Assembly (NCBI GenBank): GCA_027006785.1
Contig: JALTFR010000047.1
Span: 25,494 to 89,493, forward strand
From: Thermoplasmata archaeon
GTDB lineage: Archaea > Thermoplasmatota > Thermoplasmata > WALJ01
Reading direction: 5' to 3'
DNA length: 64,000 nucleotides
Positions within the stretch are counted from its first letter, which is position 1; each line of letters opens with the position of its first letter. Below are positions 52,709-61,878 of this stretch, piece by piece. The notes under the pieces were generated by a model. It saw only the letters and a program-made list of their open reading frames with translations, ran no database searches and had not been told where the DNA came from. The translations under genes were made by a program, and so were the position numbers.

Positions 52709-55645
52709 TCAAAGAAGGGCAGTCAACTGCTCCTGAAGTTCCTCTACCAGTTTCTTCTTCTCCTCGACCTCTTTCTCCTTTTTCTGCAGGGCCTTCTCTT
52801 TCTTCTCCACCTCTTTCGTTCTCTTTGAGAGTTCCTTTTCAAGAGCCCCGAGTTCCTTCTCTCTCTTCTTCAACTCTGCGGAGAGCGCATTCAGTTCGGC
52901 CTCCCTGTCCTTCACCTTCTCCTTTATCTCCTTCTCCAGGCTCTCCTTCAGCTTCAGGGCCTCCTCGGAGTCCTTCTCTATCTGTTTCCAGACAGAGGCA
53001 ATCTCTTCCCTCTCATTTGACAGGGCATCCCTTTCCTTCATAAGTTCCTCTTCCCATGTTCTGAGGGCGCTCTCCTTCGACTCCACCTCTCTCTCCCTCT
53101 TTGAAAGCTCATCTTCGAGGAGTGCAAGCCTCTTTTCCAGTGGCTTCAATCTCTCTTCAAGCTCTCTTCTCTTCGATTCCAGAGCGCTCTTCTCCGCCTT
53201 TATTTTCTCGAGTACCTCTTCATTCTTCCTTCTCTCGGCGCTCTTCGCATATCTCATGAGGGCTATGGCACCCTCTTTTATCTGCTGAAGGTCCTCTTCT
53301 TTCTTCTGTATTATCTCAAGGCTCTTTGTAATCTCGCCCTCTTTCTTTTTGAGCTCGCTCTCTTTCGCAGTCAGTTCTCTCTCCTTTGATTCGAGAGCAG
53401 CCCTGTCCTTCTCAAGGGATTCCATCATCTGTGGCATTTCAGAGCGCATCTTCTCCAGTTTTGCAATTTCCTCATCCACTCTCTTTCTCTCGGAGGCCAG
53501 TTCCTCTTCCCTTGCAGCTATTTCTTTCTCCCAGGCATCCAGTTCCTTCTCACGCTCCAGCATTGCTCTTCCTTGTTTGTCCAGTTCTTCCATTTTAAGA
53601 GCCATGGCCTCTGCGGATTTCTCCAGCTCGCCCTCTCTGGCCCTTACTCCGGCAAGCCGCTCTTCAGCCTCCTCTTTCAGTAGCAGAACGCCATTTTTCA
53701 TCTCCCTGATGCTCTTCTCATCCTCTTTTATCCTGTTCTCGCGGCTTTCAAGCTCATCGGAGAACGACTCAAGTCTCTTCCCCTCTCTCGTTATCTTCTT
53801 CCACATCTCGTTGAGTTCCTTTCTCTCTGCTGCCAGTGACGCCTTCTCCTCTTTAAGTTCCAGAATCTTTTCTTCAAGGGCCTTTTCGCGGCTTTCAAGC
53901 GATTTTTCCCTTTTTTCAGCAGCCCGTTCTCTTCTCTCAACGGCTTTTTCTCTTAGATTGACATCTCCCTCCTTTTCTTCCGCCTCTTTCAGAACTTCAG
54001 ACGCCTTTTTCTCATTTTCAAGTATCTCTGCCCCCCTTATCTTGAGTTCCTCTTCTCTATCACGGAGTTCATATTCAAGACCCTCAAGCTCCCCCTCTTT
54101 CTTTTTAATCTCGACAAGCGCCGATTCAATCTCACGTTCCTTCTCTTCTATTGCGGATTCTCTCTCCGAGAGGTCTTTTTCCCTTTCTTCCGCCTTTTTT
54201 GCAATATCCTCAAGTTCGGTCTCTTTTCTTGCAGTCTCTCTTTCAAATGCCTTTTTATCGGCCTCTAAACGAGAACGTTCCTGCGCTAGTTCTTCTCTCT
54301 CCTGTGCAAGCTGCTTTCTTTCCTCAGATATCTCCTGCCTTTCCGTCTTAAGGGCCTCTTCCTTCTCAGAAATCTTTTCTTCTCTCTTCCTGAGGGCCTC
54401 TTCTCTTCTATCCAAAGAAGCCTCTCTTTCCTTCAGTTCATTCTCTCTAGAATCCAGAGCGCTCTTTCTCTCATCCAGAGCGAGCCTTTTTTCATCCAGT
54501 CGGTCTTTTTCCTCCTTTATCGCCTTTTCCCAATCTTCCAGAGATTTTTCTCTGTTCTCTATTTCAGCCGCTCTTTCGAGCAATTCCGTATGCTTCTTTT
54601 CCAGATCCAGTTCCTTCTCTTTCAGAGAGCGCTCCCATTCCTTTCTTTCATTTTCAAATGCGTTTCTTTCTTCTTCCAGCGCCGCCTCTTTCACTCTCAT
54701 TTCCTTTTCAAAGTCCTTCTTTTTAGTGCGGAGCGCCGCCTCCGCATCTTTAAGTGCACTTTCTCTCTTTTCAAGGCGCTCTTCCCTCCTCTCAAGTACT
54801 TTTCTTTCCTTTATAAGAGAAGTTTCCAGGGCCTGTGCCTCCTTTTCGCGCTGTTTAAGCGCCGCCTCCCGCTCTTTTTTCCATGTCTCAAAATCATTTC
54901 TTTCCTTTTCTATCTTCTTTCTTTCCGATTCTGCAAAGGCTTCAGCTTCCTTCTTTATTCTTTCAGCCTCTTTCTTCGCCGTTTTATGGAGGCTCTCAGC
55001 CATTTTTGCCTCATCGTCTATCTCGGCCAGCCTTTTCTTTCTCTCATCTTCGAATGCCTTTCTTTCCTTGTCAAGAGCTTCACGCTCCTTCATTATGGCC
55101 TCCATCTCCCTGTCTTTGAGCTCTTTTATCGCCTTTTCCTGGTCTTCTTTCAGCTTTTTCCTCTCTTCTTCCAGTTCTTTCAGCATTTTTTCCCTTTCAG
55201 AGGAGAGAGAAGACCTCTCTTTTTCCAGCGCCTTCTTTTCTTTATCTATCTCGGACTTCGATTTTTTCCTCTCATCCTCGTATTTCTTCCTCTCTTCCTC
55301 AAGGGCCTTCTTCTCTTTTTCCAGAGATTTTCTAGAGGCTTCAAGCGCTTTTCTGTCTGAATCAAGGCTCTTTTTAAGTTCTTCCAGTTCCTTCTTCTTA
55401 TCTTCAATCTTTTTCCTCTCCAGCTCAGCATCACTTTTTTTCTGTCCTAGTATTTTTTCGCGGTCTTCAAGCTCTTTTTTGACTCGCTCTATCTCAGAAT
55501 CTTTTTCGGTGAGCTGCTTCTCAAGGGAAGAGAGCCGTTCCTGCAGTTCCTGTATCCTTTTCTCATCTTCCTCGCCTGTCTCGCTCTCTTCGAGTTCTTC
55601 CTCGCTTTCTTTCACAATCTCTCTGGCTTTGTCTCTCAGGCCCAT
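52709..55645 (-). CDS. Very long charged coiled-coil protein
   Basis: 978 residues of almost unbroken heptad repeat, rich in Glu, Lys, Arg and Leu (for example EEERKKYEDERKKSKSE, KERSSLSSEREKM). Predicted as one continuous coil of perhaps 130 nm or more. No SMC ATPase head, hinge, membrane helix or enzyme domain is present. It begins one base from the end of the zinc-ribbon gene upstream, so the pair form an operon. A filament, spacer or scaffold is the obvious idea. The opposite strand is also open over 770 codons, which is a by-product of the composition. Confidence 0.85.
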   Translation of the reverse strand: MGLRDKAREIVKESEEELEESETGEEDEKRIQELQERLSSLEKQLTEKDSEIERVKKELEDREKILGQKKSDAELERKKIEDKKKELEELKKSLDSDRKALEASRKSLEKEKKALEEERKKYEDERKKSKSEIDKEKKALEKERSSLSSEREKMLKELEEERKKLKEDQEKAIKELKDREMEAIMKEREALDKERKAFEDERKKRLAEIDDEAKMAESLHKTAKKEAERIKKEAEAFAESERKKIEKERNDFETWKKEREAALKQREKEAQALETSLIKERKVLERREERLEKRESALKDAEAALRTKKKDFEKEMRVKEAALEEERNAFENERKEWERSLKEKELDLEKKHTELLERAAEIENREKSLEDWEKAIKEEKDRLDEKRLALDERKSALDSRENELKEREASLDRREEALRKREEKISEKEEALKTERQEISEERKQLAQEREELAQERSRLEADKKAFERETARKETELEDIAKKAEEREKDLSERESAIEEKEREIESALVEIKKKEGELEGLEYELRDREEELKIRGAEILENEKKASEVLKEAEEKEGDVNLREKAVERRERAAEKREKSLESREKALEEKILELKEEKASLAAERKELNEMWKKITREGKRLESFSDELESRENRIKEDEKSIREMKNGVLLLKEEAEERLAGVRAREGELEKSAEAMALKMEELDKQGRAMLEREKELDAWEKEIAAREEELASERKRVDEEIAKLEKMRSEMPQMMESLEKDRAALESKERELTAKESELKKKEGEITKSLEIIQKKEEDLQQIKEGAIALMRYAKSAERRKNEEVLEKIKAEKSALESKRRELEERLKPLEKRLALLEDELSKREREVESKESALRTWEEELMKERDALSNEREEIASVWKQIEKDSEEALKLKESLEKEIKEKVKDREAELNALSAELKKREKELGALEKELSKRTKEVEKKEKALQKKEKEVEEKKKLVEELQEQLTALL

Positions 55646-56719
55646 CTATTCACCCACATGATATCTGTCAAGAATGCGTTCATAGAGCTCGAAGTCCTCG
55701 GACTCTGCAAACTGCTTTATCTTTTTCTTCGGGAGGGCTTCGAGAAGGTCATCGAGCACGGAAAGCAGACGTTTCAGCTCGGACTCTTCACTGACCCTGA
55801 GTTTCACGGACATGAGAAGGGTTTCCATCTGCTCTTTTACGGTATATGTATACTCTCTTATCTTCCCATCTTTTTCATCCTCTTTCATGGAGTCCAGTTC
55901 CTTTTCAAGCCTCTTCTCAAGCTTTATCCAGTCATCCAGCATCGTAAGAGCACTCACCGAATCTGCCAGCTTTCTTTTAAGTTCGCTTAACTCCTGATTC
56001 AGGCCCTTGATGATTTCACGAATCTCGTCTTCACGTGATATGCTCTCCTTCCTAACCTTTGCGATTTCCTTGCGAAGTTCTCTTTCCTTCTCTATCTTCT
56101 CGTCTTCTGCCTTTTTCAGCCTTTCTTCGTACCATGCTCTCATATCTTCTATGTCTTCGTAAATACGGTACATACCCTTTATTTCGCGCTCTATAGTTTT
56201 GATCTCTTCTTCTAAAATCTTCTTTGTGCTCGATTTTCTGGCGTTGGAGAGCTTTTTCTCAGCATTTTCCTTCTCCTCTTCAAGCACCTCTATGAACGAC
56301 TTTATGAAATTTCGGCTCTTTTCTGATTTTTTCTTCCAGTCTATCTCTTTTCCGTCATCTTCCGTTTCGTCCAGCTCTATTCCGGTTATTTTCTTGAATA
56401 CATTGACGACCTGGTCTGCCTCTTCCTGATAGTCCTTTTCCTCCTCTTCAGCGAGTGTTTTGCTCCAGTTCAAAAGTTTCTGGAGGAACTCCTCATCGCT
56501 CAGTCCTTTCTCCTGCGCCCTGCCGAAGCTGTATCCGCACGCAGAGCAGATAACGGCATCTATATCATTTATCGTACCGCAGTTGGGGCACCGCTTGCCT
56601 TCTCTAACGCCATCGAATTTTTCTCCGCAGTTGGGACAGGAGGTATCGTCTTCACTGACCTGTGCACCACATTTGGGGCAGACAAAACCACCTGTCTGAA
56701 GATGTACTTTCAGGCTCAT
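55646..56719 (-). CDS. Double zinc-ribbon protein with coiled-coil body
   Basis: 357 residues. Three CxxC pairs plus a fourth near the N-terminus (CPKCG, CPNCGEKF, CPNCGTIN, CSACGYSFG within residues 14-66) form two zinc ribbons. Then comes a helical region and a long coiled coil (about 120-300). The C-terminal part repeats leucine-rich helices (LKRLLSVLDDLLEAL). It is the first gene of a two-gene operon with the 978-residue coiled-coil protein, with a TATA box (ACTTTAATAATCC, minus strand near 56745). The zinc ribbons may bind protein or nucleic acid and recruit the filament-like partner. Confidence 0.8.
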   Translation of the reverse strand: MSLKVHLQTGGFVCPKCGAQVSEDDTSCPNCGEKFDGVREGKRCPNCGTINDIDAVICSACGYSFGRAQEKGLSDEEFLQKLLNWSKTLAEEEEKDYQEEADQVVNVFKKITGIELDETEDDGKEIDWKKKSEKSRNFIKSFIEVLEEEKENAEKKLSNARKSSTKKILEEEIKTIEREIKGMYRIYEDIEDMRAWYEERLKKAEDEKIEKERELRKEIAKVRKESISREDEIREIIKGLNQELSELKRKLADSVSALTMLDDWIKLEKRLEKELDSMKEDEKDGKIREYTYTVKEQMETLLMSVKLRVSEESELKRLLSVLDDLLEALPKKKIKQFAESEDFELYERILDRYHVGE

Positions 56720-56950
56720 GTATGTGCGGCTTAAGTAAATCCGGATTATTAAAGTTTTTGAAGAAATGCAGGAGGAGAGCAGGAGACATATCTCAATATC
56801 GGGAAGGCATCCGAAGATTAGGATTATTGGGACGACGTAAGTTCATCTTACTCCTCTTTCAGACAGAGAATAGGAGAATCTACAAACCTCTACCTTCTCC
56901 CTTACCGCACGTTTCTCAAGTTTTCAGGCGTTTTGACAGATAACCGAAAG

Positions 56951-57020
56951 TTTTAAATACCATCTAAATATAGCTGACAAATGTCAGACGAAGCAGCAGA
57001 CAAGAACCAGAACATGTCTG
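56951..57020 (+). promoter_or_regulatory. Promoter and probable operator of the RHH-ftsZ operon
   Basis: A TATA box (TTTTAAATACC from 56951) is followed, at the expected start site, by the perfect inverted repeat CTGACA AA TGTCAG (56974-56987). A second pair, CAGACA (56996-57001) and TGTCTG (57015-57020), lies just downstream. Four related half-sites in 47 bases directly before a ribbon-helix-helix gene suggest autoregulation. The 230 bases before the TATA box show no gene. Confidence 0.6.
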
Positions 57021-57035
57021 ACAAGAGGCAATACA

Positions 57036-57353
57036 ATGTCGCCCGAATCCATCCGCATAACAGTCAGGCTCCCGAAGGAACAGGTCGATAAGATAGAGAC
57101 GATGCTGGCAACAGGAAAGTACGGAAAAACGGTCTCAGATCTCATTAGAAAGGCCATCGACGACTTCATAGAAACTGAGTTCTCACCTGACAACGTGGAG
57201 AAAAAGGTCGTTGACCTGCCAAAGGCCAGCGTGCGTGCACTGGAACAGCTCACCGAGCAGGGTGAGTATGTGTCCGTGGAGGACGCCATTCGGGCGGTCA
57301 TTAGAGACTACGTGAAAAATACGATAAAAGAAAACGAAGGTGAAAAAGAATGA
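57036..57353 (+). CDS. Tandem ribbon-helix-helix DNA-binding protein
   Basis: 105 residues with two ribbon-helix-helix units: IRITVRLPKEQVDKIETML near residues 6-24 continuing to DLIRKAIDDFI, and VVDLPKASVRALEQL near 58-72 continuing to DAIRAVIRDYV. CopG/Arc/MetJ-type repressors dimerise through this fold and bind short inverted repeats, which are found just upstream. Its stop overlaps the ftsZ start by four bases, tying its synthesis to FtsZ. A 35-codon frame in another phase begins at 56981 within the operator and may be a leader or chance. Confidence 0.85.
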   Translation: MSPESIRITVRLPKEQVDKIETMLATGKYGKTVSDLIRKAIDDFIETEFSPDNVEKKVVDLPKASVRALEQLTEQGEYVSVEDAIRAVIRDYVKNTIKENEGEKE

Positions 57354-58390
57354 GTATGGAATCGCTCCTCGTAAAGGCGCAGGATTACGAGATGCCTGCG
57401 GTGAAGAACGCCCTTGACATCGTGGTGATAGGCTGCGGTGGTGCCGGAAACAACACGGTCACCCGCCTTAACATGATGGGTCTCGATAGCGTGAGAACCA
57501 TCGCGCTCAACACAGATGCCCACCACCTGCACGAGAGAGTGAAGGCCGACAGGAAAATGCTCATCGGAAGAAGTCTCACAAAGGGTATGGGAGCCGGAGG
57601 AAAGCCCGAAATCGGTGAAAGGGCGGCAGAATACAGTATTGATGAAATAGCAGAGGCAATAGGAAAGCCGGACATAGCGTTCATATCCGCCGGAATGGGC
57701 GGAGGAACAGGGACCGGCTCTGCGCACATCGCTGCAGAGGTTGCCAGAAAGGCAGGCGCAATAGTCATAGGAATGGTGACAAAACCGTTCAGCGTAGAGG
57801 GCGGACAGAGGGCAGAGTCCGCAAAGTACGGGATAAGGCGCCTGAAAGAGGTGGCCGACAGCGTAATTGTCCTCGAGAATGACCGGCTTCTTCAGATTGT
57901 GCCCCGTCTCCAGATAGAGCTGGCATTCACTGTGATGGACACTCTCGTCGCCGATGTTATAAACAATCTCAGCGACGCTCTGGTGAATACCTCGACCATG
58001 AACATAGACTTCGCAGACTTCAAGAGAGTCATGTCAGAGCAGGGTGAGGCCACCATACTCTATGGGGAGCGCTCCATAGCCGATGTGAACGCCCTCGTAA
58101 AAGAGACACTGAGCACCCGGTTCATGAACACAGATATAAAGGGGGCCAGAGCAGCTCTCGTACACTTCACCGTGGGGACAAACTCCTCGGCAAGCGTGAA
58201 GACGGTATATCATGTGCTTGATGAGCTCACCAAGGACATGGATCCTGAAGCGAACATAATCTTCGGACTCAGGCAATCGGCGGAGTACGATGGAAAGATG
58301 AAGGTGCTCATGGTCGTAACAGGTATAGAAAAGAGCGCAGGTTATGTCGGCAGAGGCACGAACATGGTGGCCGGCGGAATATTACGATGA
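57350..58390 (+). CDS. ftsZ: Cell division protein FtsZ
   Basis: FtsZ is the tubulin-like GTPase that forms the division ring. 346 residues. GTP-binding segments: IGCGGAGNNTVTRL near residue 28, the signature GMGGGTGTGSAH near 113, and VENDRLL-like VLENDRLLQ near 175. The T7 synergy loop is NIDFADFKRVM near 218, with the catalytic aspartate. It ends right after the C-terminal domain (GTNMVAGGILR) without the usual long tail that carries a SepF/FtsA-binding peptide. Translational coupling to the RHH gene suggests control by that repressor. A PRC-barrel protein like CdpB lies at 27908. Confidence 0.95.
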   Translation: MSMESLLVKAQDYEMPAVKNALDIVVIGCGGAGNNTVTRLNMMGLDSVRTIALNTDAHHLHERVKADRKMLIGRSLTKGMGAGGKPEIGERAAEYSIDEIAEAIGKPDIAFISAGMGGGTGTGSAHIAAEVARKAGAIVIGMVTKPFSVEGGQRAESAKYGIRRLKEVADSVIVLENDRLLQIVPRLQIELAFTVMDTLVADVINNLSDALVNTSTMNIDFADFKRVMSEQGEATILYGERSIADVNALVKETLSTRFMNTDIKGARAALVHFTVGTNSSASVKTVYHVLDELTKDMDPEANIIFGLRQSAEYDGKMKVLMVVTGIEKSAGYVGRGTNMVAGGILR

Positions 58391-58440
58391 ACTCAATCCT
58401 CCTCCCTTTTTTCCTCAGGGAAAGAAGGGCGTCTCTCTTT

Positions 58441-58764
58441 TCAGAGAAGATAGGCGATTATGGAAATCATAAGCAGGACAGCACCGCCAACGGCCATCAC
58501 GAACCCGATGCTGTAATCTTCTTCGCTCTTTTTCCTCCATCTAGTATCGCTGTCTGCATCCACTATGGTCTTGGATATCACCGCTGTGTTAACCCCCGAC
58601 TGAGCACCGCTCATTCCTGTGGCAGGGCCTGTTTGAACCCCAAGCATGACCGCACCGCCGATAATCAGGAATATTCCGATGCAGGCCCCCACGTCTGACC
58701 CCACCATCAGGACCATTCCCATGGAAACAACGAGCAGCAGCAGGAGCACAGGTACCAAGTCCAT
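58441..58764 (-). CDS. Small membrane protein
   Basis: 107 residues with two N-terminal helices (about 3-22 and 27-45), a polar loop with DADSDTRWRKKSEED and one C-terminal helix (FVMAVGGAVLLMISIIAYLL). No family recognised. It ends 50 bases from the ftsZ stop, convergently. Confidence 0.65.
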   Translation of the reverse strand: MDLVPVLLLLLVVSMGMVLMVGSDVGACIGIFLIIGGAVMLGVQTGPATGMSGAQSGVNTAVISKTIVDADSDTRWRKKSEEDYSIGFVMAVGGAVLLMISIIAYLL

Positions 58765-58808
58765 ATTTCACTCAATGGGACACCACTATTTATTTTTTTT
58801 ATGTCAAA

Positions 58809-59141
58809 TCACTTCAAGGCGAGTCCCATGAGGAAATAGGTAAGAAGGCTCATGCTCAGGAAGAGGAGAGCACCCATCTTGTCTGTAATGCTCTCCTTTC
58901 TCCGCGAGCGTATTTCAGAGTTCATACCATCTATAGCAGTGGTGCTGGCTTTTATCCATCCTCCGAAGGCAGGCCCGGAATTAAGTGGGTTTATAACAGC
59001 CATCAATATAGCAATAACTATGAAAACTAAGGCGCAACATGACAGGCTTCTTGCATAGAACGATAAAGCAAAAATGGCCAGTCCGGCAAGCACCCCTGCT
59101 ATTGCAGGCAGCAGAATTTCAGAAAACGTGCTGCGTTTCAT
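58809..59141 (-). CDS. Small membrane protein
   Basis: About 110 residues with two adjacent hydrophobic helices near residues 9-50 and one at the C-terminus (ALLFLSMSLLTYFLMGLAL), separated by a polar loop. The layout resembles the gene before it, so the two may be distant paralogues. The start MKRSTFSEILL was chosen because AAATAAATAC lies about 25 bases upstream; the longer frame begins before that TATA box. Confidence 0.65.
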   Translation of the reverse strand: MKRSTFSEILLPAIAGVLAGLAIFALSFYARSLSCCALVFIVIAILMAVINPLNSGPAFGGWIKASTTAIDGMNSEIRSRRKESITDKMGALLFLSMSLLTYFLMGLALK

Positions 59142-59235
59142 ACAAAAAGAGAGGTCATTCAAGTATTTATTTTTTTCCATATTTAGACTCAGAGATGACC
59201 GAAACCTTATTTATGAACCACAGGAATACGGGCTC

Positions 59236-60675
59236 ATGATACCTTCCGAGATGCTGGAAGAACTGAAGGCCCTCCTCGGAGACCGTGTGAGCAGCGCACC
59301 CGCGGACACCTATGTTTTCGGCTTCGATGCCTCAATACACCATCACAAAGCGGATGCCGTTGTGTTTCCGGAGAGCACAGAAGAGGTCGCTGAGATAGTG
59401 AAACTGTGCAATAAGTACAGAGTTCCGGTGACACCCAGGGGAAGCGGATCCGCACTTGCAGGTCAGGCCGTCCCGATAAAGGCCGGGATATCCATGTCCT
59501 TCAAGAGAATGAACAGGATAAAGGAGGTGAGGGTGGAGGACCTGCAGGTAATAGTTGAACCGGGAGTCATAAACGACGACCTCAACAGGGAACTTGCGAA
59601 GTATGGCTTCTTCTATCCACCCAGCCCTGGAAGCGGAAAGGTGGCAACCATAGGCGGAATGGTGGCAATGAACGCATCCGGGATGAGAGCGCTCAAATAC
59701 GGCGCTACCAGGGATTATGTCATGGCGCTGGAGGTCGTGATGCCCACAGGGGAGATAGCGCATTTCGGAACGCACACGATAAAGGACGCATCTTCATACC
59801 AGATGGCGAAGTTGATGGTGGGGAGCGAGGGAACGCTGGGCATAATCACCGAGATAACACTGAGGATATCACCACTGCCCAAGGATACGAGTATAGTTCT
59901 GGCGGCATTCGAGGATGCGAGGATGGCGGGACAGACGATATCTGATATAATTGCATATCCCATGATTCCCGCATCCGTGGAGTTCATGGACCGTGTCTGT
60001 CTGCAGAGTGTGATAAACTCCAGGGGTGTTGATTTCCCTCTGGTGGATGCGGTGGTCATGATAGAACTGGAAGGCACCGAGGAGGAGATGGCAGAGGACC
60101 TGAAGAAGGTTGAGGAAATAGCAAGGAAGAACGGCGCTGTTGACATACGGGTCAGTTCGGACCCTGAGAAGATGAAGGAATGGCTTGAGGCCAGAAAGGC
60201 CGTGCTGCCCTCAATGTCCCAGTATGCGAGGGGAAAGATGTTTATGGTCTCTCTTGCAGATGATATGTCTCTGCCGATATCCAAGATACCGGATGCCGTG
60301 TATGGTTTCCATGAGATAGAGAAGAGGCACCCGCATGTTGTTCTGGGCGTATACGGGCATGCTGGGGACGGAAACCTGCACACCATATTCCTGATAGACC
60401 CGAGAAAAGAGGAGGCGTGGAAGGACGCAGAGAAGATGGTGGAGGAGATGTACGAACTCGTCATAGATTTCGGCGGAACCGTCAGTGGAGAGCACGGCAT
60501 AGGCATAACCAAAGCGCCTTTCATGCGTATTGAGAAGAAGGACAGCATGGAACTTATGAAGAGAATAAAGAGAGCGCTCGACCCAAATGACATAATGAAC
60601 CCGGGAAAGAATGTCGAATGGGATGATGGAATACTTGTGGATTTGAGATATCCAGTGGAATTCGGGGGTGATTGA
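59236..60675 (+). CDS. FAD-linked oxidase, glycolate/D-lactate dehydrogenase type (GlcD-like)
   Basis: About 479 residues with the PCMH-type FAD domain: VTPRGSGSALAGQAVPIKAG near residue 69, PGSGKVATIGGMVAMNASG near 130 and GSEGTLGIITEITLRISP near 195. The oxidase C-terminal domain has HAGDGNLHTIFLIDP near 376 and GTVSGEHGIGITK near 417. Such enzymes oxidise 2-hydroxy acids and pass electrons to an iron-sulphur partner, which is the next gene 15 bases away. ATG 59236 follows CTTATTTATG by about 25 bases; upstream open frame crosses a divergent promoter. Substrate (glycolate, lactate or another hydroxy acid) unknown. Confidence 0.93.
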   Translation: MIPSEMLEELKALLGDRVSSAPADTYVFGFDASIHHHKADAVVFPESTEEVAEIVKLCNKYRVPVTPRGSGSALAGQAVPIKAGISMSFKRMNRIKEVRVEDLQVIVEPGVINDDLNRELAKYGFFYPPSPGSGKVATIGGMVAMNASGMRALKYGATRDYVMALEVVMPTGEIAHFGTHTIKDASSYQMAKLMVGSEGTLGIITEITLRISPLPKDTSIVLAAFEDARMAGQTISDIIAYPMIPASVEFMDRVCLQSVINSRGVDFPLVDAVVMIELEGTEEEMAEDLKKVEEIARKNGAVDIRVSSDPEKMKEWLEARKAVLPSMSQYARGKMFMVSLADDMSLPISKIPDAVYGFHEIEKRHPHVVLGVYGHAGDGNLHTIFLIDPRKEEAWKDAEKMVEEMYELVIDFGGTVSGEHGIGITKAPFMRIEKKDSMELMKRIKRALDPNDIMNPGKNVEWDDGILVDLRYPVEFGGD

Positions 60676-60690
60676 ACGCTAGAGGACTAT

Positions 60691-61752
60691 GTGGACCAGA
60701 TGATGCAATGCACCTCCTGTTCCTTCTGCACAGTGACATGTCCTGTGATGAATGTCCTTCTGACAGATGCCTCAAGCCCGAGAGGGAGGGTGCAGATAGC
60801 TTACGGGCTTTACACGGGTGAACTTGAGGTGGATGAGAGCGCCACCCAGAGGCTCTATGAATGCACGACCTGCGGAATGTGCGACCACACCTGCCCTTCC
60901 GGGGTGCACATCGTGGATGTGATAAAAGCTGCGAGAAAGGTGGTTTACCCGGAGCACGCTGTTGAGAAGCAGAGAACATTCGCGGACAACATAACAGAGA
61001 AGGAGCATACCTATGGCGAGTTGAAAGAGCCCATATGGGCATTCACAGGCCATGCACCAAAGGAGAGGTCCGAGATAGCGTACTTCATGGGCTGCAAGAT
61101 AACCGCTGAAACAGGACATAAGCAGGGAATAGCAGCGGTGAACATTCTTGACCGTCTCGGGGTAGATTTCACCACTCTGAATGAGGTATGCTGCGGAGCC
61201 CCCCTTATGTATATAGGTGTCTCAGAGGATAGAATAAGGAAGCAGATGGAGAAAAACATAAATGAGATAAGGAAGAGAGGGGTGAAGAAGGTCCTGTTCT
61301 CGTGCCCATCCTGTTACTACATGTTCGAGAAGGTATATCCGAAATACACCGATGTCTCAGATATCGAGTTCCAGCACATAGTCGAGTTCCTGGATGGAAA
61401 GCTGTCTCCAGATGAGTTCGAGGCAGGAACAGAGCCGATAACATACCATGACCCCTGCCATCTCGGAAGGACCTTCAACATATATGAGGAGCCGAGGAAC
61501 CTGATAAAGCTGATACCTGATGCAGATTACGCTGAGATGGAGCATAACCGCGAGAACTCCCTGTGCTGCGGAGCGGGAGGAAGTCTTGCTCTCTACGAGC
61601 CCTCTCTTACTAAGAAGATGGCGGACAGAAGAGTCGCAGAGGCAGGGGAAAGGACAGTGGTGAGCGCATGCCCCAACTGCGTGGGCAACTTCTCAAAGCA
61701 CACGAACGCAATGAGCATTGAAGAACTGCTGTGGACGAAACTGAAAGGATAG
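60691..61752 (+). CDS. Iron-sulphur heterodisulphide-reductase-like subunit (GlcF-like)
   Basis: 353 residues. Two [4Fe-4S] ferredoxin motifs, CTSCSFCTVTCP near residue 7 and CTTCGMCDHTCP near 58, are followed by two cysteine-rich CCG domains (EVCCGAPLMY with SCPSCYY, then DPCHLGR, SLCCGAGG and ACPNC). This is the plan of GlcF and LutA, the electron-accepting subunits of hydroxy-acid dehydrogenases. The start is GTG at 60691 with AGAGGA upstream; no earlier in-frame start exists after the stop of the oxidase gene. The two genes form one unit, and electrons probably pass to a membrane quinone or carrier. Confidence 0.92.
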   Translation: MDQMMQCTSCSFCTVTCPVMNVLLTDASSPRGRVQIAYGLYTGELEVDESATQRLYECTTCGMCDHTCPSGVHIVDVIKAARKVVYPEHAVEKQRTFADNITEKEHTYGELKEPIWAFTGHAPKERSEIAYFMGCKITAETGHKQGIAAVNILDRLGVDFTTLNEVCCGAPLMYIGVSEDRIRKQMEKNINEIRKRGVKKVLFSCPSCYYMFEKVYPKYTDVSDIEFQHIVEFLDGKLSPDEFEAGTEPITYHDPCHLGRTFNIYEEPRNLIKLIPDADYAEMEHNRENSLCCGAGGSLALYEPSLTKKMADRRVAEAGERTVVSACPNCVGNFSKHTNAMSIEELLWTKLKG

Positions 61753-61878
61753 GAGTCCGGCATAAAATCTTTTTATTCTCTTTAAATCGGGCATTTCAGC
61801 CCATAAAGAAAGTTCTTTTGAAAGAAATAGAAAGACTTAAATACGGCATTCCTCTGCTGCATATAGAGAGGTGCTAAG

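Noticed and set aside
53349..55661. Open frame of 770 codons on the plus strand, rich in Ser, Phe and Leu
   Set aside because: It is antisense to the 978-residue coiled-coil gene. Codons for Glu, Lys and Arg read as Ser, Phe and Leu on the other strand, and no promoter or ribosome site supports it.
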